64,000 nucleotides of DNA from JAFCUW01 sp049897565. Its GTDB lineage: Bacteria; Pseudomonadota; Gammaproteobacteria; Burkholderiales; Burkholderiaceae_D. A program made the position numbers and the translations under genes. Every line of letters begins with the position of its first letter. Positions within the stretch are counted from its first letter, which is position 1. A model generated the notes under the pieces. It did not search any database, had not been told where the DNA came from, and worked only from the letters and a program-made list of their open reading frames with translations. The stretch spans positions 1 through 64,000 of the forward strand of contig NZ_JAFCWM010000009.1 of assembly GCF_049897565.1 (NCBI RefSeq). Direction: 5' to 3'. Positions 1 to 8,472 of the stretch are shown one piece after another.

Positions 1-81
1 GCCCGGGTCGTTAAAGCAGTAGCGCAGCGCTATCCCGAAAAACGATTGACGAAAAAGACGACTGAGGAAAAAAAAGCTTAA
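1..81 (+). CDS. 3' end of an unidentified gene
   Basis: An open frame enters from the left edge and runs 26 codons to TAA at 79-81. The visible tail is basic and lysine-rich (it ends KKTTEEKKA), as is common for disordered C-termini. Too little is present to name a family. It ends upstream of ribA on the same strand, with the palindromic repeat at 95-116 between them. Confidence 0.45.
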   Translation, partial: ARVVKAVAQRYPEKRLTKKTTEEKKA

Positions 82-94
82 CTTAGCGGCATTA

Positions 95-116
95 GGGTCA
101 GACCCAGGTCTGACCC
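95..116. repeat. GGTCTGACC-type palindrome, copy 1
   Basis: Two perfect 10-base inverted arms, GGGTCAGACC at 95-104 and GGTCTGACCC at 107-116, are separated by CA. The same arms occur at 50741-50762 ahead of the sigma factor gene, and a related shorter palindrome lies at 58406-58421. It sits between the upstream gene end and ribA. It is too symmetric to be chance and resembles REP-type intergenic repeats; it could also act as a hairpin terminator or a protein-binding site. Confidence 0.7.
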
Positions 117-222
117 CGTCGTCTGACAACGGTTTGGGCGGTGGCGGCGCGGCCTCTCCCCCCAACGGGTGAGGCCGATTTCCGCTACACTTGCGGCTAC
201 AGCAATTGATCGAGATACTGCC

Positions 223-867
223 ATGCCCGCCACACCGTACGAAGACCTGTTGGACTACGCCACCTCGTGCGCGCTGCCGACGCCATGGGCGCAGTTCACG
301 CTGCACGCCTTCATCGAACACGCGACCGGCAAGGAACACCTGGCGATGACGCTCGGCGACATCAGCGACGGCGAGCCGGTGCTGGCGCGCGTGCATTCCG
401 AATGCCTGACCGGCGACGTGCTGTTCTCGCAGCGCTGCGACTGCGGCGCCCAGCTCGAAGGCGCGCTGCAAAAGATCGCCGCCGAGGGACGCGGCATCTT
501 GCTGTACCTGCGCCAGGAAGGACGCGGCATCGGCCTGGTCAACAAGATGCGTGCCTACCGCCTGCAGGAAGCCGGCGCCGACACGGTCGAGGCGAACCTG
601 GCGCTCGGCTTTCACGCCGACGCGCGCAATTATGAGCTGTGCCAGCCGATGCTGGCCCAGTTCGGCATCAAGAGCCTGCGCCTGATGACCAACAACCCGC
701 GCAAGATCGACGCCATGGAAAAGCTGGGCGTGACCGTGGCCGAGCGCGTGCCGCTGCTGGTGAACCGCAATGCGTTCAACAACAGCTACCTGAATACCAA
801 GCAGGCCAAGCTCGGCCACATGATGACGCCGCTGCACGAAGTGGTCGCCGCAGACGGCGAGTTGTAG
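223..867 (+). CDS. ribA: GTP cyclohydrolase II
   Basis: RibA catalyses the first step of riboflavin synthesis, opening GTP to diaminohydroxyribosylaminopyrimidine phosphate. From ATG 223 the product has 214 residues, the usual size. Zinc ligands are seen as Cys61, Cys72 and Cys74 (HSEC then RCDC), followed by the RQEGRGIGL nucleotide-binding stretch near residue 110 and the C-terminal NNPRK motif. A GTG at 169 would add 18 residues with no family support, so ATG 223 is preferred, although its ribosome binding site is weak. No other rib gene is nearby. Confidence 0.93.
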   Translation: MPATPYEDLLDYATSCALPTPWAQFTLHAFIEHATGKEHLAMTLGDISDGEPVLARVHSECLTGDVLFSQRCDCGAQLEGALQKIAAEGRGILLYLRQEGRGIGLVNKMRAYRLQEAGADTVEANLALGFHADARNYELCQPMLAQFGIKSLRLMTNNPRKIDAMEKLGVTVAERVPLLVNRNAFNNSYLNTKQAKLGHMMTPLHEVVAADGEL

Positions 868-953
868 CCCGATGCCGCGGCAGATGCCGATCCTCGCCAA
901 ATAAGTTATGCTGTCGGCAAGAGTGTCAACCGCATCGCGTTATGAAGGATTGC

Positions 954-2381
954 ATGAAATTCATCCAGGCCGCCGCCCTGCTTTGCTGCATCAGCCTTGG
1001 CGCCAGCGCCGCGCCACAGGCCACACCGGCTGCGCCGCCGCGCGGGCCGATCTCGCCAAATGCGCCGACGCTGACGCCTGCGCTGCCGCCGTCGACCTTG
1101 CCGCCGACCGCCACGCCGCCGGCGCCGGCGCCGGGCGAAGTCGATAACAACGCAGCGCTGCCGCCGCCGTCGTCGGCCGCGCAGAAGGTGTACTCCGCCG
1201 CCAAGGCCGACCTGCTGCAGATCCGCATGTTGCTGCGCAATGGCCGCAGCCAGTCGACCGTCGGTTCCGGCTTCATGGTCGGCACCAGCAACCTGGTGCT
1301 GACGAACTACCACGTGGTGTCGCAGATGGCGCTCGACCCGGACGTGTATGCCGGCGAATACGTCGACACCGACGGCCGCCGCGGCCCGGTCGAACTGCTG
1401 GCCGTCGACGTGCTGCACGACCTGGCGGTGGTGCGCATCAACCGCAACGGCACCGGCTTTTTCAACGTGCCCGACAAACTGGCCAGGCTGACCCAAGGCC
1501 AGTACCTGTACTCGCTGGGCAATCCGCTCGACCTCGGTTTCGCCATTTCGGAAGGCTCGTACAACGGCGTCATCACGCGCAGCTTCTACGACCAGCTGAT
1601 GTTTACCGGCCCGATCAACTCGGGCATGAGCGGCGGGCCGAGCGTGACGGTGTCGGGCGACGTCGCCGGCGTGAACGTGTCGAAGCGGCGCGACGGCGAA
1701 CTGGTGAGCTTCCTGGTGCCGGTACGCTACGCGCAGGAACTGCTGAAGAAGGTGGCCGCGCAGACGGCGCCGCCGAAGGACTTCAATCCGTTGATCGGCC
1801 AGCAGCTGCTGGCGCACCAGAAGGCGATGATCGACCGCCTGCTCGATTCGCCACTGTCGGTGAAGATGATGGGACCCTACCTGGTGCCGGTGCGCGAATC
1901 GGAACAGGTGCGTTGCTGGGGGCGCTCGAACGTCAAGGCCGAAGCGTCGTTCACCGCCGACACCATCAGTTGCTCGATGGAGTCGGCGATCTACGTGTCG
2001 GACACGCAGCAGACCGGCCACATGGCGATGGCGCACCAGTACGTGCGCTCGGCAAGCCTGGACAAGCTGCGTTTCGCGGTACTGGCCAGCACCCTGTTCA
2101 AGGTCGACAACCTCGGCTCAAGCAAGGACGCGCGCCTGACCGGCCCGTCGTGCACCGAGCAATTCGTCACCACCAAGACGGTGCCTGTGCGCGCCGTCAC
2201 CTGCGTGCGCGCCTATCGCAAGTTCGCCGGGCTGTACAACTTCACCTTGATGACCGCCACCACGGACGACCCGAAAGCGAGCTTGCAAAGCCGCGTCGAC
2301 GTCTCCGGCGTGTCGTATGAAAACGGCATGCGCACCACCCGCGCCTTCCTCGCAGCGCTCGGCCGCGGAAGCAAGCTTTGA
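954..2381 (+). CDS. secreted trypsin-like serine protease
   Basis: Start ATG 954 follows GAAGGA at suitable spacing (an alternative ATG at 942 has none). The N-terminus is a signal peptide ending near ASA, then a Pro/Ala-rich linker to about residue 65. A chymotrypsin-fold domain follows with a complete triad: His120 in NYHVV, Asp156 in HDLAVV and Ser226 in GMSGGPS. About 180 C-terminal residues match no family I recognise. There is no PDZ domain, so it is not a typical DegP. Its stop overlaps the TTG start of the FHA gene, so the two are probably co-translated and act in one envelope process. Confidence 0.8.
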   Translation: MKFIQAAALLCCISLGASAAPQATPAAPPRGPISPNAPTLTPALPPSTLPPTATPPAPAPGEVDNNAALPPPSSAAQKVYSAAKADLLQIRMLLRNGRSQSTVGSGFMVGTSNLVLTNYHVVSQMALDPDVYAGEYVDTDGRRGPVELLAVDVLHDLAVVRINRNGTGFFNVPDKLARLTQGQYLYSLGNPLDLGFAISEGSYNGVITRSFYDQLMFTGPINSGMSGGPSVTVSGDVAGVNVSKRRDGELVSFLVPVRYAQELLKKVAAQTAPPKDFNPLIGQQLLAHQKAMIDRLLDSPLSVKMMGPYLVPVRESEQVRCWGRSNVKAEASFTADTISCSMESAIYVSDTQQTGHMAMAHQYVRSASLDKLRFAVLASTLFKVDNLGSSKDARLTGPSCTEQFVTTKTVPVRAVTCVRAYRKFAGLYNFTLMTATTDDPKASLQSRVDVSGVSYENGMRTTRAFLAALGRGSKL

Positions 2382-3355
2382 GCGCGCCCTACTTCGTCGA
2401 GACCCTGGCGCGCAACGGCGACGTGCTGCACCGGCACAAGGTCGATGCGCTGCCGATTCGACTCGGGCGCGGCTACGACAACGACTTCATCGTCGACGAC
2501 GCCCACTGCGCGGCGCGCCACGCGATCGTCGAAGCGGACGAAGACGGCCAGCTGGTGATGCGCGACCTCGGCTCGAAAAACGGCATGGTCCATCGCGGCA
2601 AGCGCACGTCGCGCCTGGTGGTCGGCGGCGACACCGTGGTGCGGCTCGGCCACACCACCTTGCGGGTGCGCCCGGCCGACTTTCCCGTGCCGGCCGAGCA
2701 GCTCGACCGCACGCGCCACTCGTGGGAAGGCGGCATGCCCGGCCTGGTCGGCCTGTTCCTGATCGGCGTGGTGTCGGTATTTACCGTGTGGCTGAACGAC
2801 ACGCAGTCGTTCCAGCTGATCCGCTACCTGCAGGCACTCGCCTACGGCATCGGCGCCAGCGTGGTCTGGAGCGGCGCGTGGGCGTTCGCCAACCGCCTGT
2901 TCGGCCGCCACGCGCGGCTCGGGCGCCACCTGTTCATCTTCGGCTGCGGGCTGGCCGCCATCACCGTCTTCAAGCTCGTATCGAGCGCGCTGGCGTATGC
3001 GTTCTCGTTCGAGATGCTGACCCGCTACGGCTCGCACGTGGCGATCATGCTGGCAGCCGGCATGCTGTACTTTCACCTGTCGACGGTCAAGCCGAACACG
3101 TCGCGCCGGTTTGCCATCGTCTGCGTGGTGCTGGCCCTGCTCGGCTCCGGCCTGACCCTGATCAGCAACGAGCAGCGCAGCGGGCGCCTCGGCGATGAAC
3201 TGTACATGTCGGTGCTGATGCCGCCGGCGATGCGGGTGGCGAAGGACCACAACGTCGACGAGTTCATGGGCAAGGTCAACGCGATGAAGGCCAAGCTCGA
3301 CGCCGAGCGTATCAAGAAGGTCAAGGACCAGGCTGCGGCCGACGACGACGACTAG
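2378..3355 (+). CDS. FHA-domain membrane protein
   Basis: Starts at TTG 2378, overlapping the protease stop (TTGA). Residues about 20-97 form a forkhead-associated domain with LGRGYDND, the ARHA core and DLGSKNG, the phosphothreonine-binding signature. From about residue 120 come roughly five hydrophobic helices, then a charged tail ending in Asp residues. FHA domains read Ser/Thr kinase signals; no kinase gene is in the window. Coupling to the protease gene suggests a regulated envelope protease pair, which is inference. Confidence 0.75.
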   Translation: MSAPYFVETLARNGDVLHRHKVDALPIRLGRGYDNDFIVDDAHCAARHAIVEADEDGQLVMRDLGSKNGMVHRGKRTSRLVVGGDTVVRLGHTTLRVRPADFPVPAEQLDRTRHSWEGGMPGLVGLFLIGVVSVFTVWLNDTQSFQLIRYLQALAYGIGASVVWSGAWAFANRLFGRHARLGRHLFIFGCGLAAITVFKLVSSALAYAFSFEMLTRYGSHVAIMLAAGMLYFHLSTVKPNTSRRFAIVCVVLALLGSGLTLISNEQRSGRLGDELYMSVLMPPAMRVAKDHNVDEFMGKVNAMKAKLDAERIKKVKDQAAADDDD

Positions 3356-3361
3356 GCCGGC

Positions 3362-3806
3362 GTGACGCCCAACCGCACCGACCTAGCGTACGCGTTTGCC
3401 TGGATCCTGTTCTGGACGCTGATGGCGTCGGTGAGCGTGCAGGACTACTACCGCGACCACCAGGGCAAGGCCGTGTGGCAGCCGCTGTTGTGGGAAGGCT
3501 CGTCGATGGCGGTGGCCACCGTGCTGCTGCTGGTGCAGCACCACTTCACCGCGCGCCACCGCCACCTGCTGGCCAGCCCCGTGGCGCTGGTTCGGCCCCG
3601 CGCAGCAGGCCAACGCGCTGCTGCGCCAGGCGCAGTTGCAGCGCCTGACGCAGCAGATGCAGCCGCACTTCCTGTTCAACGCGCTCAATACCGTCTCGTC
3701 GCTGATGCACACCGATGTCGCGCGCGCCGACGCCACGCTGATGCGCCTGGCCGACGTGCTGCGCCGCACGCTCGACGTGAGCGAACTGCATGAAGCGACG
3801 CCGCTT
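3362..3806 (+). pseudogene. broken LytS/YehU-type sensor histidine kinase
   Basis: GTG 3362 opens a membrane N-terminus (AFAWILFWTLMASVSVQDYY). At the CCCC run 3577-3580 the frame jumps: the first frame reads HLLASP, and the frame one base on continues PWRWFGPAQQ and then QMQPHFLFNALNTVSS, the His-box of the His_kinase (PF06580) family. Removing one C restores a single reading frame. After SELHEATPL (3780-3806) homology stops and the HATPase domain is absent. It therefore has one +1 frameshift and a true 3' truncation. It follows the FHA gene by 6 bases. Bases 3807-3900 hold nothing recognisable. Confidence 0.75.
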
Positions 3807-3901
3807 TGCACCGCTGCGCTCGCTGTTCGGGCTAGGCGCCGCGGCGCGCCCGGTAACGCCAGACGCGGCTGCCCGCGCACGCTTGAAACAAACAGGACGC
3901 A

Positions 3902-3937
3902 AAAAAGCCGCACACGAGATATCGGATACGGCTTTTT
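3902..3937 (-). terminator. intrinsic terminator of the phasin gene
   Basis: Perfect 9-base arms AAAAAGCCG (3902-3910) and CGGCTTTTT (3929-3937) enclose an 18-base loop, with A/T runs on both sides, so it can work in both directions. It lies about 50 bases past the phasin stop. Confidence 0.7.
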
Positions 3938-3985
3938 CGTTTCGAGCGCCGAAGCGGTCAGTTCAGGCACTTGCTGACGTAGCGA

Positions 3986-4615
3986 TTACGCATCCTTGCG
4001 GGTAGCGCCTGGGCTGGTGCCCTTGCCGGCCTGAGCCTGGGACGATACGGACTGGTCGGAGCTGCCGCCCATCGAGCTGCCGCTCTGGCTGCCGCCCTGG
4101 CTGCCGCCATGGCTGCCACTCTGCATGCTGGCAGCGCCGCCGTTGCCGCGGCTGCTGGCGCTGGTCTGGAATGGATCGCTGAACTTGCGCATGGTTTCCT
4201 GCTGAGTGCGCAGGCCGCGTTCGGTCTCTTCCGACGCCGCTTTCTGCACTTCCTGCGCCAGCGCCTGGGCAGTGCGCGAGGTTTCCTGGACATGCTGCTC
4301 GGTCACGCGCGCCAGTTCGACCTGGGCATCGGCCGCCACGCGCGAAATGTGCTGCTGGTAGGCGCGCAGCTTTTCGGCCGCAGGCTGGGCACGACCGCTG
4401 GCAGCGCTCAGCGCTTCGGTCGGACGGTGGGTGGTCATCACTTGCTGGCCCGCGATAGTGGTCTCTTCCAGCAGGGTCTGGGCCAGCTGGATATTCAGGT
4501 CGCACATCTGTTGAAACGAATTGAACATCGACTTGGTAACGTCGTTCATGAACGACACTTGCGCGTCCATGTGGGTACGGACGGCTGGGGTAACGGATTG
4601 AGCGAATGGATACAT
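3986..4615 (-). CDS. phaP: phasin family protein
   Basis: Start ATG 4615 follows AGAGGT. The 209-residue product begins MYPFAQSVTPAVRTHMDAQ and has a long amphipathic, glutamine-rich helical core (about 15-150) typical of phasins, which coat polyhydroxyalkanoate granules and control granule size. The last 60 residues are a low-complexity Gly/Ser/Gln tail (SGSHGGSQGGSQSG). No PHA synthase is nearby. A perfect FNR-type box lies 177-190 bases upstream, so oxygen-responsive expression is plausible. The surrounding genes are decayed, making this the one intact gene in the stretch. Confidence 0.85.
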   Translation of the reverse strand: MYPFAQSVTPAVRTHMDAQVSFMNDVTKSMFNSFQQMCDLNIQLAQTLLEETTIAGQQVMTTHRPTEALSAASGRAQPAAEKLRAYQQHISRVAADAQVELARVTEQHVQETSRTAQALAQEVQKAASEETERGLRTQQETMRKFSDPFQTSASSRGNGGAASMQSGSHGGSQGGSQSGSSMGGSSDQSVSSQAQAGKGTSPGATRKDA

Positions 4616-4791
4616 TAGTGGACCTCTGAAAAGGAATTGGTGATTGAATCGCGGGCCTGGGCACGGGGCTGGCGAACCCGGCATCATGCGCGCAGTCGCG
4701 GCCTCTAGTCGGTGAACACCTGCTGACTCCTCGAAGGAAGCGCCGGTCTTCAGCACGAGGTACAAGGCTAGGGCACCACGCCGTCGCGAGT

Positions 4792-4805
4792 TTGATCCGT
4801 ATCAA
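4792..4805 (-). promoter_or_regulatory. FNR/ANR-type box upstream of phasin
   Basis: TTGATCCGTATCAA matches the FNR/ANR consensus TTGAT-N4-ATCAA at all ten fixed bases, and symmetry extends one base further on each side. It lies in the 298-base gap between the phasin start (4615) and the receptor remnant (4914); I see no gene in that gap. A class II promoter would start transcription near 4757, leaving a leader of about 140 bases. No good -10 hexamer is obvious. Confidence 0.6.
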
Positions 4806-4913
4806 ACGAACAAGCCTTGCGCCGAGCGGGATCGCCCCCTGCCGCCGGCTTGATGTCGACATGGCGCACATTCGTGTTGCGGCGCGCCAAAAAAAGCCGG
4901 TTCTTTTTGCGGC

Positions 4914-5218
4914 TTGCCGCCGATCTACTACTACGGCAAGTCGTCCGAAATGGGCGCGTCCGACGGCGCGCTGTACTACCAGACCACCGTCAAGGGACGC
5001 GCCCTGACCGACCTGTCAGTTACAAGGCAAGCACGGCGTTGTCGCTGTCGATCGGCGCCAACAACCTGTTCAACAAGTATCCGGACATGGTCAACGCCAA
5101 TTTGCTGGCCGAGCAGCGCGCCAACCTGGATAACTCGGCCGTCACGGTGTACCCGTCGCTCTCGCCGTTCGGCATCAACGGCGGCTACTACTTCGTGCGC
5201 GCCGGCCTGAAGTTCTAG
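4914..5218 (+). pseudogene. C-terminal remnant of a TonB-dependent receptor
   Basis: One frame reads PPIYYYGKSSEMGASDGALY to ALTDLSV, then at about 5018 the next frame continues YKASTALSLSIGANNLFNKY and ends YFVRAGLKF at the TAG 5216-5218. NNLFNKYPD and a terminal aromatic residue are hallmarks of the last strands of outer membrane TonB-dependent receptors. Only about 100 of the usual 700 or more residues remain, with one frameshift. It has no start and no upstream gene, and overlaps the end of the channel remnant on the other strand. Confidence 0.75.
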
Positions 5219-5505
5219 TACCCGCCTTGCCGCCCGGGCTTTCCGGCACGGGCGGCAGTTCTTCCCCACAGTCCTTGCAAAACCTTGCGTTTGGCTCGTG
5301 GCCCTTGGTGTGGCAGGCGGCGCAGGCGCGCTTCGACGACTGGCGCGCCGCGCCGCGCAGGTTGAAGCGCTGCGCGGCCATCTCGGCGGTGACGATGCCG
5401 GTGGGCACGGCCAGGATGCCCCAAGCCAAGCAGCATCATGAACGACGCGATCAGCTTGCCCAGTCCGGTCTGCGGCGTGATGTCGCCGTAGCCGCCTGCT
5501 GCAAT
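5175..5505 (-). pseudogene. C-terminal remnant of a potassium channel-like protein
   Basis: On the minus strand one frame reads GGYGDITPQTGLGKLIASF, containing the GYGD selectivity filter and inner helix, then near 5422-5425 it shifts to WGILAVPTGIVTAEMA and continues to a cytoplasmic tail with two CxxC pairs (CAACH and CKDCG). Both parts belong to one ion-transport protein; an extra T in TTGGGG explains the shift. The voltage-sensor and pore N-terminal part is missing beyond about 5505. Confidence 0.7.
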
Positions 5506-5561
5506 CGGTTTTCCGTACACCGTCGCTGGAACAATGGTTCCTGAAGGAGCACCATGCTTAA
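5503..5561 (+). pseudogene. 3' scrap of an ABC transporter ATPase gene
   Basis: A short frame ending SLEQWFLKEHHA at TAA 5559-5561 overlaps the start of the permease gene by 8 bases. This C-terminal pattern and the overlap fit the ATP-binding partner usually encoded just upstream of such permeases. Everything upstream (Walker A and B, signature) is gone and replaced by the channel remnant. Confidence 0.4.
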
Positions 5562-6165
5562 GTTATTGTCGATGGAACTGCTGAAGGTAAAGCGCTCGCA
5601 GGCGCTGTGGATGATGTTCGCGGTCCCGCTGGTGGTGCTGCTGCTCAACGTGCTGATGACGCTGAAAAAAATTTCGATCGGCGCCCTTGGTGAGGCGCAC
5701 TGGGCGCGCCTGTGGATGGGCAGCACGATGCTGTGGTGCTACTTCATGATGCCGCTGTATATCGCGCTGATCACCAGCCTGCTCAACGGGCACGAGCACA
5801 AGAACCAGATCTGGCGATTGATGCTGACGTTGCCGGTGTCGCGGCAGCTGAACGCCGCCAAGGCAGTGCTGGCGTGGCTGTTTGTGGCCGGGGCGAACGC
5901 GGTGCTGGTCGGCTCGGTCGCGCTGACGATCGCGCTGCTCGGCGTGGCCGGCGCGTCGCAGCAAGGCGCGTTCGTGTTTCCGATGCTGGCGTTCTGGGCG
6001 AAGGTATCGCTGGCCTGCATTCCGATTCTGGTGATCCAGCACACCATCGGCTGGCGCGTGCGCGACCTGGTGCTGCCGCTCGCCGTCGGCGTCATGGCGA
6101 CGATCGGCATCACACAGATCGGCAGCTCCGAGCACTGGGTCAGACGCGCCCCGTCCCGCCGCTGA
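5554..6165 (+). pseudogene. ABC-2 type permease, C-terminally clipped
   Basis: ATG 5554 follows AAGGAG. The product starts MLKLLSMELLKVKRSQALW, typical for small ABC-2 permeases, and shows five hydrophobic helices. After ITQIGSSEHW (to about 6136) it ends in an unrelated basic tail RRAPSRR, where family members continue with one more helix. The break coincides with GGGTCAGAC at 6137-6145, a half-copy of the palindromic repeat. With no ATPase partner, function is unlikely. Confidence 0.6.
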
Positions 6166-6180
6166 ACACGGTATTACACC

Positions 6181-7506
6181 TCAGCGCTTCGGCGCCATCA
6201 GGTCGAGCAGGATCGCAACCTCGGCCTTGATGGTATTCGTCACCGTGGGCTTGAAGTCCGGCGCCCACTGTGGCGAGTGGGTGCCCGGCAACGGCTGGCC
6301 GGCCTTCCGCGCCGCTTCCAGGCGCGCCGGATCGACCGCACCCACGTGCAACAGGATCGCCTTCACTCCCGGCTGCATGCCGTACTGCGAAAAGTCTTCC
6401 GACGTCATCTTGGGCGGCATCTCCTGTACGAACTCCGGACCGAGCGCGCCTTGCAGCGTCTTGACCACGCGGCCGATCAGTTCGGGATCGTTGAACACCG
6501 AATCGGTCCCCGTCTTGACCTCGACCAGCGGCTCCCTGGGCGCACCGGCGGCGATGGCCTCGCCCTTGACTTCACGCGCAATGCTGGCCAGCACACGCTT
6601 GCGCACCTCGGGTTTGAAGGTGCGCACCGACAGCTGCAACGTGACCTGTTCGGGAATGATGTTGGCCTGGGTGCCGCCGTGGATGCTGCCGACGGTGATG
6701 ACCGCCGGGTCGATCGGATTGTTCTCGCGCGATACGAGCGTTTGCAGCGCGAGCACGATGCGCGACGCCATCACGATCGGATCGCGCGTCTCATGCGGCA
6801 CGGCGCCATGGCCGCCCTGCCCGAACACGGTGATGTTGACCACGTCGGACGAGGCGCGGAACGCACCGGCGTGGTACATGATCGTCCCCGACGGGCCACT
6901 GGCGTCGTCGTGCATCGACAGTGCGTAGTCCGGCTTGGGAAAGCGCTGGAACAGCCCATCGCGCAGCATCGCCGCGGCGCCCGCTACCGACTCCTCGGCG
7001 GGCTGGCCGACCAGCACCAAGGTGCCGCTCCAGGCATTGCGGTTGTCCGCCATCAGCTTGGCGGTAGCGTACCAGGCGGACATGTGCAAATCGTGGCCAC
7101 AGGCGTGCGCCACGGGGATGGTCTCGCCGGCGGCATTCTTGGACGTAACCTTGCTGGCAAATGGCAGGTTGGTTTTTTCCTGGACCGGCAAGGCGTCGAG
7201 CTCGGTGCGCAGCATCACGGTCGGGCCCGGGCCGTTGCGAAGAATCCCGACCACGCCCGTGCCGCCGACGCCGGTGGTGACGTCGTAGCCGAGCCCCTTG
7301 ACCAGTTTGGCCAGCCTGGCGGCGGTCTGGTGTTCGTTAAAGCCCAGCTCCGGATTGCGGTGAAGTTCCTGGTACAGGGTCTCGACCGCGGGATAGTGGG
7401 CATCGAGCTGCTCGGCGAACGGGGCCGGCAGCGTTGCCGCGTGCGCCGCACCACTGACAACACCGGCGGCCAGCAGACTGTTGACGAGGATACGGGACTG
7501 CTTCAT
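6181..7506 (-). CDS. M20-family amidohydrolase, secreted
   Basis: From ATG 7506 (after AAGGGA) a 441-residue protein has a signal peptide (KQSRILVNSLLAAGVVSGAAHA). It then shows the amidohydrolase core: ELHRNPELGFNE, the metal-binding HACGHDLH, PAEE and MTSEDFSQYG near the C-terminus. The family cleaves N-acyl amino acids, hippurate or amino-acid conjugates using two metal ions. Periplasmic location is inferred from the signal. The exact substrate cannot be told. It lies 41 bases downstream of the FMN reductase on the same strand. Confidence 0.85.
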   Translation of the reverse strand: MKQSRILVNSLLAAGVVSGAAHAATLPAPFAEQLDAHYPAVETLYQELHRNPELGFNEHQTAARLAKLVKGLGYDVTTGVGGTGVVGILRNGPGPTVMLRTELDALPVQEKTNLPFASKVTSKNAAGETIPVAHACGHDLHMSAWYATAKLMADNRNAWSGTLVLVGQPAEESVAGAAAMLRDGLFQRFPKPDYALSMHDDASGPSGTIMYHAGAFRASSDVVNITVFGQGGHGAVPHETRDPIVMASRIVLALQTLVSRENNPIDPAVITVGSIHGGTQANIIPEQVTLQLSVRTFKPEVRKRVLASIAREVKGEAIAAGAPREPLVEVKTGTDSVFNDPELIGRVVKTLQGALGPEFVQEMPPKMTSEDFSQYGMQPGVKAILLHVGAVDPARLEAARKAGQPLPGTHSPQWAPDFKPTVTNTIKAEVAILLDLMAPKR

Positions 7507-7547
7507 GACATTTCCCTTTCGACATACGAAACAAACGTCGCGGCTAT

Positions 7548-8099
7548 TCAATCCGCGTGGCGTTCGACCCAGGTGGCGAACGCATCGACGAATCCCTGCA
7601 AGAACTTCTTGGTCGACGCGTTATTGACGGTGTCGCCATCGAACTGGTTGCCGATATTGCCGACGTACGCTTCCGGCTGCTGCATGGCTGGCATGTTGAG
7701 AAACACCAAAGACTGGCGAAGGTGGTGGTTGGCGCCGAAGGCCGCGATGGCGCCCGGCGACACGCTGACCACGCCGCACGGCTTGCCGCTCCACGCGCTC
7801 TGCCCGTATGGGCGCGAACCGACGTCGATGGCGTTTTTCAGCACGCCTGGCACCGAACGGTTGTATTCCGGCGTGACCCACAGCACGCCGTCGAATTTCC
7901 TGATCGTGTCGCGGAACTCGGTATAGACCGCCGGCGGATTGTCGTCGTCGTCCTGGTTGTACAGTGGCAAATTGCCGATCTCGACGATTTCCATTTCCAG
8001 CTGCGACGGCGCCAGCAGCATCAACGTCTTGGCGACCTTGCGGCTGAACGACTCCTTGCGGAGGCTGCCAACGATAACTGCGATCTTGCGAGTGGTCAT
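7548..8099 (-). CDS. NADPH-dependent FMN reductase
   Basis: The 183-residue flavodoxin-fold protein starts MTTRKIAVIVGSLRKESFSR, where GSLRKESFSR is the FMN phosphate-binding loop, and contains TPEYNRSVPGVLKNAID, characteristic of the NADPH:FMN/azo/chromate reductase family (ChrR-like). It is a soluble flavin reductase that can reduce quinones and xenobiotics. A 181-base gap to the next gene (8281, plus strand) should hold its promoter. Confidence 0.87.
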   Translation of the reverse strand: MTTRKIAVIVGSLRKESFSRKVAKTLMLLAPSQLEMEIVEIGNLPLYNQDDDDNPPAVYTEFRDTIRKFDGVLWVTPEYNRSVPGVLKNAIDVGSRPYGQSAWSGKPCGVVSVSPGAIAAFGANHHLRQSLVFLNMPAMQQPEAYVGNIGNQFDGDTVNNASTKKFLQGFVDAFATWVERHAD

Positions 8100-8280
8100 G
8101 ACGTGTGTCCTTTCGGGAGCGATGAGCGGGCGGAATACTTATATCTTTGCATCTTTTGCCACATCGGCGCGCACGGGTGTCCGGCGGGTCACGGAGCAAG
8201 ACAAATTATGAGCGGACAACAGTGAGATGAGGTAAAGTTCCCTTGGCCGCCATGGCCTTCACGGTTTTTCGGAGTTCATC

Positions 8281-8457
8281 ATGACAACCTACTTGCCCGC
8301 CTTGATCTGGCTGCTTTCGGCCTTCGTTTGCCTCTATATTGCCAAACGCCGCCACCTGAAACAAACGGCGCTCAGGTCGATGGCGGTTGCCATGGCCGGA
8401 CCGTTCGCGATCCCGTTCGTGCTGTCGGCGAAGCCACAGCAGTTCAACCAGGCCTAG
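8281..8457 (+). CDS. small membrane protein, 58 residues
   Basis: ATG 8281 has a clear GGAG six bases upstream. The product begins MTTYLPALIWLLSAFVCLYI, then a basic stretch AKRRHLK and a second hydrophobic segment MAVAMAGPFAIPFVLSA, so two membrane helices with a positive loop are predicted. No family recognised. It is convergent with the outer membrane factor gene and ends 16 bases from it. Confidence 0.6.
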   Translation: MTTYLPALIWLLSAFVCLYIAKRRHLKQTALRSMAVAMAGPFAIPFVLSAKPQQFNQA

Positions 8458-8472
8458 GGGCCTCGCCTGCCG

